This document shows, in pieces, positions 47,105 to 58,300 of a stretch of DNA of 64,000 nucleotides. Under the pieces are notes generated by a model. That model saw only the letters and a list, made by a program, of their open reading frames with translations. It did not search any database and had not been told where the DNA came from. The position numbers and the translations under genes are program-made. Origin of the DNA: Clytia hemisphaerica (Eukaryota > Cnidaria > Hydrozoa > Leptothecata > Clytiidae). The DNA lies in contig CACVBU010000554.1 in the NCBI GenBank assembly GCA_902728285.1, positions 1-64,000 on the forward strand, given 5' to 3'. The first letter of the stretch is position 1; every line of letters starts with the position of its first letter.

Positions 47105-48486
47105 TTAATTAAGATTTTCGCCGATTTTACAAAATGTCCTCTACTATTATTTTGTTTGGCGAATAGTGAATTTTTTTAATTTTAGCGAATGACAGCGTAA
47201 ATTTGTTCTATTTTGCTTTATTTTGAGCAATTTTGATGAATTTCAGGGGTTATCTAGGCAAGGAAACAAAAAAATTTAATTTTGCCTAAATTCGCCAAAA
47301 TTAGTTCCCGCCAAAATAAGTTCCCTTAAGGTACCTTAGGGGAACAAAATTTTGGCAGATTCGGGTTTTTTCCACCAAATGTAAATTACTGCCTTTACTC
47401 TCCCAAATGTGTGCTACTTCAGGCTGTAAGACTGATTTTCTTCTTAAATTGTGTTTTTTTTGGACACGAATGTCCTTCATCCCGCCAAATTTTATTTTTC
47501 AAGCCATCCAGCAAATTGAATTCGTATATGTAATCACATGATAACGAGTGCAATTCGAATATAATTGCACGAGTGATTTTTTTTTTATTAATTTTCCGAG
47601 TCTGAAAGGACGAGGAAAATTCAAAACAAAAAAATCACGAGTGCAATTTTCGAATTGTACGAGTTATTATGTGATTACGAGCTAATCGCACAATGGCTTT
47701 CACTACTTTTTCCCAGTTAGGAAAGTAAATTACAGAAATTACACTGAGAGTTTTATATTTTTCTCTTCTCTCTGTGTCTTTCTTTTATTGTCGTTTATTG
47801 ATTTTCGTTCTCAAAAAATGAATTTCGAATGCAATTAAAACGTTCGATGCAAAAAAAAAATGTAAGAAAAAACATTCAAATCATTTTTGGCGTGCCAAAT
47901 AAGAAAAAATAACCTATCGTGCGATTATAGCCAAAATTTCTTCCCTTAATGTATGCCAAATTTTTCGAGAAATAGATTTAGTCAGCAACGACATTATAAA
48001 TCAAAAAAAAAATCACTTCAGACTGACAAGGTAGAATTATTGTCATTTTTCAGTCATACAATGTATATTAAAAATTTTTAAATAATGAATGATTCATACA
48101 ATTTTACTAACTTCTTGTTCTTTAAAACATTCCAGAAATAAATGAAAACAAATATACAATAAATATACAGTGAATATTTGTAATATTTTTGCGACAATAT
48201 TTTGAAACCTTTCAACTTATACAAGTTGGTATTTCTTGTTTTTGGCACAAGAAAAATCACAAGGCTCATCCCTCCCCTTCAAGTAAAATATAAACAATAG
48301 TTGTTTATCCGTTTATATCAGAATGACAGGAGATTATTCCTGAATTTCGATGAACATAAAATAATTTTAACAATAGACTACCTGTGAGTTAAAAAATTAT
48401 CTTTATTTACAAAATGAGTCCAGTTGGTGGCGACCTGTATCAGGCCTGGATTAATATTTTGGCACATGACAGTGGTTCAAAAATAA
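47105..48486. other. Intergenic repeat debris
   Basis: 47150-47340 holds GCGAAT / CGCCAAAATTAGTTCCCGCC sequence ending TTCCCTTAAGGTA, another truncated relative of the 51545-51897 element. TTTATT at 48402-48407 is the likely poly(A) signal (minus strand) of the HMGB gene. Confidence 0.4.
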
Positions 48487-50051
48487 CTAACGCCCATTAT
48501 ATTCTGCCATTTCTTTTTGATAACGTTCCTTATCTTTCACCGCCAATTCAGCATATGGTGCTTTATCTTTGTCATTCATTCCCCTCCATTTTGCACCGAG
48601 TGCAGATGCAATCTCTGTAATTTTGCAGCCTTCACCAAGTTCTCCTTTGATCTTCTCACGGTTTTTATTCGAAAACAGGAAGTAGGCAGACCTGAAAAGA
48701 AAGCATCACTTTGTTGAACAGAGACCGACTTTAAACAGATCAGGGGGTTATCAAAAGATTGCTCTGTTCGTGTTGCAATAGGTGTTTTCCCCATGTCTCT
48801 GCACAGAAAATATGATGCAGCTGAATAGAACAATCTTTTGATGACCTCATTACACAAGCAGGCTGCACCATTAGCACGCGCACACCTCCACACACACCTA
48901 AAATGTCTGAGGAGTGCGATCAATCACACCCCATTAAGTTAGTTTCACAACTGAAATTTGTGCATTAGCACTCCTTATCGCACACCTAAATTACTAAAAT
49001 TAAAATTAAGGCTTAAGGAGTGTGATTGACCACACACCTGGAATTTTCAAATGATGCAGCCTGGTAAGAGGTAAGATTTAGATAGTCAATTAAAAACATC
49101 TGGATCTGATGTGTATGGTTTAACCTTCTTTAAGACCCTGATGACGCACCAGGCTTAACGAACACCGGACACGCCAAAGTCCAGTGTAAAATGAGAACTT
49201 TTTTTACCACCGGACAATCTCTATACACCGGACTTAAGGAAGTCGGATGTCCGGTGTCGGAGAAGGATGTTTTTTCCACCGGACAATCAAAACACCAGAC
49301 ATGACCAGTCCGGTGCGTCCGGTGTTTCTTAATTTTTTGTTTCATAAATGTCTGGCGTCCAAAATTCCCTGTATGCAACACCAGACTGACACCAGACTTA
49401 ATGCGTCCGGTGTACAGAAGGATACTTTTTGCCACCGGACAAATACACTGGACAGTCTGGTGCGTCGGCAGGGTCCTCCTTCTTTCCAGATGAGATGTTG
49501 GGAATGTAAACCCCATTAAGATTGGGGAGTAAAAAATAGGGAACAACTTGATGGTCTAAATTTCTGATAGGGTACAACAAAAAGGGTTATCAATAAACTT
49601 GTATGGTTTAGTCCCCCCCCCCCAAACCTTTGACATTATGGAATATGTACTGTGTCAAAGTATCAAAGATAAGGAGCTCAAAGTGCAGTTTGAGAAAGTA
49701 AATCTGATTAGAGAAACAGGAAGTCAGTTGAACTTACTGATTTCTTTTAGGAGCATTTGGATCCTTCTTTTTCTTCTTCTTTTTTGGAGCATCACTGTCA
49801 CTATCACTGTCACTTGGTGGGATGTAACTTTCCATTTCTTTTTGGTATCGTTTTTTATCTTTTTCTGCTTGTTTTACATAAGGTTCTCTATCGTCTTCAT
49901 CCATAGTTTTCCATTGCTCTGATGCTTCCTTTGAGACTGTTGCGATATCATAAGGTTCTCCATTTGCCTTTCTTTCCTCACGGATTGTCTCTGTGAAGTA
50001 TGTATATGCACTCTTGGCTCCTTTTGGCTTGTTAGGATCTTTTTTGCCCAT
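48487..50051 (-). CDS. Two-box HMGB chromatin protein
   Basis: HMGB proteins bend DNA and act as architectural chromatin factors in the nucleus. Exon 1 (50051-49738) starts ATGGGCAAAAAAGATCC and encodes box A, with KPKGAKSAYTYF, EASEQWKTMDEDDREPY and KKRYQKEM. A linker (SDSDSDSD then a lysine run) leads into PNAPKR. Exon 2 (48691-48487) completes box B with SAYFLFSNKNREKIK, ALGAKWRGMNDKDKAPY and DKERYQKEMAEYNGR, then TAG. The junction splits the codon CA|G between GTAAGT and TTTTCAG. The product is about 172 residues and lacks the usual acidic C-terminal tail; a downstream alternative exon cannot be excluded. The intron carries a 346-bp mobile element. Confidence 0.93.
49132..49477. mobile_element. 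346-bp element with 8-bp target duplication in HMGB intron
   Basis: The ends AAGACCCTGATGACGCACCA and TGGTGCGTCGGCAGGGTCCT are inverted with few mismatches. CCTTCTTT is repeated at 49124-49131 and 49478-49485. The interior is built of CACCGGAC / GTCCGGTG blocks. Its terminus (A-x-GACCCTG) and 8-bp duplication match the 937-bp element at 5213-6149. Confidence 0.85.
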
Positions 50052-51542
50052 TTCTGATGAAGATATGTGAAGAAAAGTAGTAGTTAAAGTTGAAAGTAAA
50101 ACAATCAGCGACGTCAACCTTGCTTCAGTGAATCTTCTGAGCTTAGCTTGCCTATGAAAGGCCTACGCTACGTTTTGGCGCTAGAGTTCGACCTGCTAAC
50201 TATAAGCCAATCAAAGGAAGAGTAAACCACGTGGTATTTTGGTGATAGCCTCGATACTATTCGACTATTGACTTGGTTACTCAGACAGTCAATATGATTT
50301 TCAAGCGATTACATTTGAATGGGCGAGAGTTTGGCTCATACGTAGCTGCCGATGGGGGGTTGTTTTTGTCGTTCGTTCGTTTGATTGAAGGGGTGGTTTC
50401 TATCGAAGGGTTAGCGAAAACAGGTATATCTTGATTACGATAATAGAAACCCTGTTTTGATCGCGCGGCCGCGCAAATTATAAGCTGCTAAAAGTAACGC
50501 CCGCATACCACCCCCTAAAAATTGATAGGCTTTGTGCCACCGCCTAACTACACCCTTCTTCTCCATATTTATTTGACATCAGTTTCGTTTTCTTTGGTGG
50601 TATTTCTGCATTTGCTATGAACTGTGGCTTCGGACGGCTGACAACCACGTATTATTTGTCATTTGTCTATTTTTTAATTTCATGTTTATAGCGATAGAGA
50701 ATAAATACACTGGGGCATGGGCCAGAATACCCTAGGGCATGGTCTGGTTTTGCAACGCGAAAGAATACGTTATTCCAAGGATACTGTAATCCAAAGAAAA
50801 CGTCTATTTTATATTATTATATACCTGTAGGCAAAAACATCCATTGAATGATTCTGATATACCACGGCTATTATACCACGGTAGAATTTTTTTTTCGAAT
50901 TTTGATTTTTTTGTCGCTATTGTTGCATCAAAGAAATTCATTAAAATAAATCTATTGTCAATTTCATGAATGACAACATTCGGCTTCGCCTCGTTGAATA
51001 TTACATCACCTCGGGTTAATAAATCTCAATAACCAACTTTTACCTATTGAATATCTGCTTAATATCCCTCCCCTTATTATCTTTTCAACAAGCGTAAAAA
51101 ACCCGCCATTTCAATAGAATTCTATCCTCAGTTTTATATTGTACTATATTGAGACAGACTTCAAATCCTGTTGAATTTTACTCCAGCTTCTTTACATGGG
51201 AACTTTAAAATATTTATGGAAAATTACTAAGAAATCACTCAATAATAGCTCAAAAATCGAAAACTCGAAATTAAATCGCTTCTATAAATCATAAATGGCG
51301 TAAATTCAAAGAATTTTTATGATGAAGATCATTTGAGAATTTTTACATGCTAATGTCAATGCAATGCAATATCCATTGAGCCGTCTGCGGCCATTGAGCT
51401 TAAAAGGTTCCCCAGTTCACAAATTTTATAAGAACTGGAAGTATCTTGTGAGCCTTAGGGGCCATCCTTCTGATAGCTGAAAATATTTTCGAAAATCAAT
51501 AAAAGGAGGGGCGTTTAAGACATAAACGTAACGTTTAAGAAC
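50052..51542. other. Intergenic, HMGB promoter side
   Basis: No gene was seen. The sequence immediately upstream of HMGB (to about 50300) is less AT-rich and may hold its promoter and 5' UTR. The remainder is AT-rich without clear repeats. Confidence 0.35.
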
Positions 51543-51544
51543 TA

Positions 51545-51897
51545 CCTTAAAGGAAGAAATTTTGGCGGGAAGAAAATTTGGCGGATTTGGCGGATTTAGT
51601 CAAAATCCGCCAAATTAAGTTTCCGCCAAATTTAATTTTTTTCGTCATCCGCCAAATTAAATTCCCGCCAAATTTAAGTTGCTCTATTTATCCCCCCAAA
51701 TTTGTGCTATTTCAGGCTTTAAAACAGATATTTCCTTTTTAAATGGCGTTTTTTTGGACAAAAATGTCCTTCGTCCGCCAAATTAAATTCCCGCCAAATT
51801 TAAATTTTCAAGTTGACCGCCAAATTAAATTCCCTCTGAAAAAACTTTTTCGGCAATCCGCCAAATTAAATTCCCGCCAAAATTTCTTCCTTTAAGG
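51545..51897. mobile_element. 353-bp TA-flanked MITE (CCTTAAAGGAAG ends)
   Basis: CCTTAAAGGAAGAAATTTTG is inverted as CAAAATTTCTTCCTTTAAGG, with TA at 51543-51544 and 51898-51899. The interior is repeated CCGCCAAATTAAATTCCCGC blocks. Truncated relatives lie at 22120-22428 and 47150-47340. Confidence 0.85.
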
Positions 51898-52304
51898 TAA
51901 GACATGAAACATTGGTGGATTTCCAAATTTCAGTAATTATAAAGGAGTTTCATCAGGAAGTGTAGAATGTAAAACTTGGAGCCAAAATTAACAGAGCTGA
52001 AATTCAACTAAAATCATAATAACTTTGTATCACGATATCATAAAGTTTGTTAAAAATATGTACAAATTAGGTATAAAATGTATTCCTTTGCCCGTCAGTA
52101 GTATTTGACGTGTACAGTCATAAATACTGAAAGCGACAATTTCAAATGTTCAGTTTAAATACTCGAGATATTCCATTTCAAACATTAATTCCGTAGCTGT
52201 TGGCTTCCAAAGACATTTTCATATGACATTGTGTTTAGTTCCATCATTCCGTCCCGTCGATAAAGTTCGCTTTGATATTGGTCCTCATTCTTTGATATTC
52301 TTGT

Positions 52305-55300
52305 TTACGCCTTCCATAGCTTCATGGTACCGTCTTCCGAGAATGTTGCCACTAAGTTTTGATGTGGATGGTGAACAGCTCCTAATGCTTCTTTCTCGTG
52401 CACCTGACAAATGAATACAAAAAATCGTTTGTCAACTCTACTAACCGAATTCGTTGAAGTTTTGATAATCAATACTTTTCTAACACCTTATCTAGTGGGC
52501 CACACATTAAAAATGTACTTGCACCACAGTATTACTAAAGCTCTAAAGGTTATGACACTTTCTTTTATCACAGATCCATATTGGTGTCATCAAAGATGTA
52601 TTTTAAAACAGTGTTCCACTTTCACGGAGACAAATAAAATACCTTCAATTCTGCGAGTTCCTCGGATTTTTGGGAAGTAACAGGTGTATATTAATTGTTT
52701 TTGCATTATTTTGACCATTTTCACAAGTCTAGATTTGCAAAATTCGCCAAAATAAGTTATATTTATGTATTTACTTACCACCATGGTTCGTTCAAGTTTT
52801 CCGGAAGAAGTACTGAAACAATACAACACTCTGTCTTCACCAATGCAATAAACCCATTCGCCATTCGGTGAGATACTGCAGCATACAAAATCACCTCCTT
52901 CACGTTTCCCAGATGTGAAAGTACGAACCACCTGGAAAAGAAGAAAAGTAAAAGCCAGCATTTAGAAAGTCTGAATTTTTCAATTTAACATCTCAAGTGT
53001 CATAAATCTTGACTCTTTACCGAGATCCATATAATACTTGCAAACATTAAATTGATGTAAGACCCTTTTCTTGAACCAAGGACCGAAGGAAAACAACAAC
53101 TTGTGCTTCGCTTAAAATGAACAAACAGTGTTCAAACTCGGAGGGACAAAGGCGGAGAAATTGAACATATTTTGTTGAATGAAGCATACCTGTCCTTGCA
53201 TATTCATGACGAAGACAGTGCTTGATTTGTTGCATAAGATGAAATGATCTGGTTGTCTTGGTTGTAGATGAACAGAGTTGCAACGCACACCTCCTGCACT
53301 ACCACCTATGCCTCCTTGAAACGTGTGCAAACATTCACTTGACTTGATGTTCCAAATCTGATGATGAACAACAAAGTAAACAAAGGGTTAGGTAAACGAG
53401 ACAACAACACTATTGCAATCATACCATAGCTCATGAAATCTCTCTTGGTCTTCCTTCATCTTGGTTGCGCTATGATAAAAGAAGTGATACAAAATGTGAG
53501 TATCATTTTCTTTTTACAGAAGTAATTACCGTAACTTCTCTGGTACATTATCAATTCCTTATACCAACTCTTTGTGAGGCGAATGAACGCGCTTGACTGA
53601 GATTATACTTTTAAATTTAAAGGGGTCAAAACATTTCAAAACGAAAACGGTGGATTTTGCCCTGGTCAAATCAACAAGCTTTGCCTTTTATTTTTAAATT
53701 CTTTTCACTAAGACATATACCAGAGAAGTCACGGTCATAAAATTGTCTAAATCATATCTCACCTTGATGGTGCCGTCACTAGAACAACTGATTATCTGAT
53801 GATTATCTGAACTGAAAGTTGCATGGTTTACAAAAGACGTGTGCCCACGGAACTCTTTTAACGTTTTCCCTGACTTTAAACCATGTATCCTGAAAAGATA
53901 AAAAACAAAAATTTCGAGAAACAATAAGTTTTAAATTAATTTTTAGAAATTTTCCAATCGTGAGATTAAATAATGATCAAATAATTCAAATTGTTGTGAA
54001 AACACTTTTTTCAAAATGCATTTATTTTTCCTTTTCTTCTTTTCTTTATTAGCATCATATTCTAAATTCTCCACCAAAGACATTCTTATTTTTTCACTCT
54101 TTAATGAACTCTTTTAGACCAAACCTGAATGCATAAAAACTATTCAAATCCCCTGTACCAAGAGTAATGGTATTTTGTTTTCACTTATTAGTAGACCATA
54201 TATCTTCCAAAAAGTTATTATCCCAATTCAATGATAAGATGATAATCATACTTTATGAGATAGTCGTAAGAGGTGCTTAATATTTGACTTGAATCTTTGG
54301 AGAAGACTGCATATGTGACTCCTTTTGAATGGGCATTCTCAAGTCGGCGAAGACATTGTCCAGTTTGAATCTTCCAAACCTAAAAAAATCAATCCTTTAC
54401 TCATTAGCAAGAGATTTATACATAGCATGTTTGAGACTTTAAAGGAACGACCAACAATCTTTAATCGAATACATTTGAAAAAACATGAAAAGATTAATTT
54501 CAGTATTTAGTAAGTTTTTTTTAGAAAACGAAGCAATGTACCTTAATTTTACCATCCTGACTACCTGAGACTAACATTTCACTATCTCGACTGAATGATA
54601 AAGTCAAAATAGCATCATCCATCATCATGAAATTGTCCTGCAAAATTAATACCAGAAATAATTTTTATAATTTCCAAAAAAACAACGAAATATTTACGTG
54701 ATACTTACGTGATAAGTGTTATCAAAAGTACGAAACTATTATAGTTTGAATGGGAATATTGAAAAATTGATAAAGTCAGATGGCTAATTACCTCAGCTTG
54801 ATATTTCAGATCTTTTCTTATTTTTCCAGTTTGGTAATTCCATACTTCGATGAAGCCATCAGCACTACCAGTGACCAAATATTGACCATCAGGTGAGAAC
54901 ACACACGCTGTTGGGTGTGACTTTGTACCGAACTGAAGGGAAAAGTAATTGATGTTCGAATTTGGAAAGTGTCAGTCAATTTGGTTCATTCTTTGAGAAT
55001 CTTTTGGGTGCTTATGGAGAAAATAATTGGCTTAAGAAAAAAGTGAAAAACTAGCTGTAATATACCTTGACAGTTTTGCTAAGATATGTTGGGCATTTTT
55101 CTTCCTCAGCACCTTTCATGGCAGCTTTTCCACGGAATAAGTCGATTGATGTACCAGGCGGTAATAGACCTTGGTACTGCTGCCACTTTAAGGCTTGTCC
55201 AAGCAATGCCATTAATCGAGATGGTGGCACCACATTCACTTCACCAGCCAATGCTAGAAATGAAAGGTTCCCTTATTAATATGTCATCAAAAGACAGGCT

Positions 55301-58300
55301 GACATCCAAAACAAAAACACCATCTGGATCCACTTTCAAAAAAGAAGTATTCAAAGTATTTGAGAGTGGTGGCAACCTACCTTGAGCGATGGCATTTCTC
55401 CTTTTTTCTTTGCTACTACCTTCAGGGTAAGCCTGAAAAAAGAGAAAAAAAAATATAGTTATCGTTAAAAAAAAACTACATCATTACAATTAAAGAATTC
55501 TTCTATGGGAAATAGATTATAGAAAGTTATAGAAATACCTCTCTTGGATCAAAATATGAACGGGCCAGTAGATTTTCAAGCCTCAAATAACGATCTGCTG
55601 AATGCTTCTTCAGCATTAGCATAGGATCTGTTTGACGTAATAGTGACCGGGCTGCGCCAAGTTCTCTGAGTTCTATTAGTTCCACAACAATCTAGAAGAG
55701 AAAAGTTAAATTTAGTTAAGAGTTTGTAAGAGGTTGAAATATCCGTTTAAGTTCATACCCCCCTATTTCAGTATGCAAGCTTCCAAAAAATTCCTTCCAA
55801 ACTAATTCCTACAGGAAAGTGGTGTTTTTTGCAACTAAAAAAAACATTTCAGAATCATTAAACAACATGAATTTAAAGTTTTACATAGCAATATTTGAGC
55901 CATTTTCTGTAAGAACCAGGCAGTTTTGGACAATTTTGATAGTAGAAAAATTTAAATTCCTTCATTTTTGGATATTTGGTAGACAATAGTGAAAAACTCA
56001 GAAGATGGCCAGAAATGCTATATTCAAATGTCTGCAACACGTAATGAGACATGTGCAACAGGACAAAGCTCAAATTGATGCCCTTTGAGCTCCTCATCAA
56101 ATCAACAGGACTGTGGACTAGAGACTTTTGCCAAAAAGTCCTCCCAATGAGATTTAGAGAGGGACAGTGTGATTATTTTGGCAAAAAAGAATGACACTTC
56201 ATATTGATGTATTTATTTACTGAGATGATGATGGTGAGGTAAAGAAGAAATCTTATTTTACGGCTGCGTTCAGGAGTGACCAAGACTATCAGGATACTCT
56301 ATCATTTGCAGGCCATGTGATCTTGCAAATTGCAAAAGATTTCCTTAGCATCAATGGAGTTGTACTGGTTTTAGAAACTTTAAAGCTGTTTTTCTCAAAA
56401 CTTTGTTTTTCCCTTGTTTAGACGATAACCATGAATCTCATTGTAACTTTTTCAGTTAATGATCATGAACTGAGCCTTGCCTAGGTTGATAAAAGGGGTT
56501 TTTGCGTCAAAAATGAAAAATATCACTTTTTGAATGATTTTTTTGAAGCCTCTGTACGAAATTCACTGAAAAATGACGAAAATCATGGAATCTTGGATAT
56601 ATTCAACTCAAATGAATTGTTTGGAATAAATACTAGGTTTTTTTGGAAATATTGATAAAATATTTGTAAAAAATTTATTTCCAAGCTGTAAAACCGGTTT
56701 TCCAGCTTGAAAACAGGCCTAAAACACGTACTTTTTTATCGGACTTAAGAAAATTTTTGATCGTTTTTTTCTCTTTCATGCTTATAGATCCCATGGGTTT
56801 TTTTTCACTTTCTGAAAATACATAGTCTAGGCTATCAGATCCAATTTTTGGTTTTGCCCGAAATTAGTCACAACTTTGAGCCGGATTTGCTACTTTTTGA
56901 GTTTTTCACTATTGTCTACCAAATATCCAAAAATGGAGGAATTTAAATTTTTCTACTATCACCACCTGCCTGGTTCTTACAGAAAATGGCTCTTAAGTTG
57001 ATATAGCGATTTGTTGAAATAATTCTAATACATTCTACCTCTGAATGAATTGAACAGTAAAAGGATTGAAAAAAAAGTCTCACCTGCTCATATAGATCAA
57101 TCAATGTCTTATCAGGCAGCTTCAAAGATTGAATAGCTTGGAGGACAATGTCCCAATGCCCATTATTGATATCAGCTACAAAACTTTCAACACTATCAAC
57201 CGTATTCAGAGTAATTGTTGTCTCCTCCTGTGAGTAAAAGAACAAATATTCTCAAAACAACTTGACTGAAGCAGACTAAAGCAGACTAAAGCAGACTGAA
57301 TGCTGATTGATTGTTTCTCAAGTTGCAGAAAAAAGGATTATAATGCCAGTACATGGAAAGTATATATGCCGGACCATTTTTCATGCCTAGTGGGGTTGTT
57401 TAGCAAAATTTACAGGAAAAAAATAAGATCTAGCTGAAACTTTCTCCAGACCTTCTCTATAGGATGGTTATGCCTCAGGAATAAATCCTCTAAAATCCCA
57501 CTGGTGGAACATCCCTTTTTTGGGACATTTCTTTTTTCCCCAGGCAAAACCCTAAGGGCGAAATTTTTTGAAAATTTAAGACTCATTTTCAGAAATTATC
57601 AAGTATACCATTCGAAAGCTCTCGAAAAACTATATAGAAGACTTTTAAACGGGTATAGCCGATTTCATTACCTAGCTCAAGATAATTCACGCAGAAGATG
57701 TTATTTATGGTTAATTTTAGACCAAAATGTGGCGAAAAGTGGAACTTGCGCATGAAATATCTCGAGTTAGGTAAGGAAATCGGCTAAACCTATAACCGTT
57801 TAAAAGTCTTCTATATAGTTTTTCGAGAGCTTCCGAATGGTATACTTGATAATGTCTGAAAATAAGTTTGAAATTTTCAAAAAATTTCGCCCTTAGGATT
57901 TTGCCTGGGGAAAATAGAAATACCCCAAATAAGGGATGTTCCACCAGCAGGATTTTAGGGGATTTTTTTCCTGAGGTATAGGATATATAGAGAAGGTCTG
58001 GAGAAAGTTTCAGCTAGATCTTATTTTTTTCCTACAAACAGCCTGTATTTTTGTAACACGACCACACTAGCCTTTTTAGCGTCCTGATATCGGATGCTGC
58101 CCTTCAAGAATTAAGAAAAATAAGGCAATTACTTTTTTATTTTCTGGTTTACGGACATTTTGAGGAAAAGTTTTGGACAGGAGGATGGAAAAAAAACAAG
58201 CAACATGCTGAATGGACCTACCTCATGATGAAAGTTAGTTAGCAATGCGAAAAGAAAAATGAAAAAAATCAGTCAGAAAATAAAGCATTTAGCGAAAATA

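Noticed and set aside
49130..49580. Frames on both strands at the HMGB intron
   Set aside because: They fall inside the 346-bp mobile element and mirror its CACCGGAC repeats.
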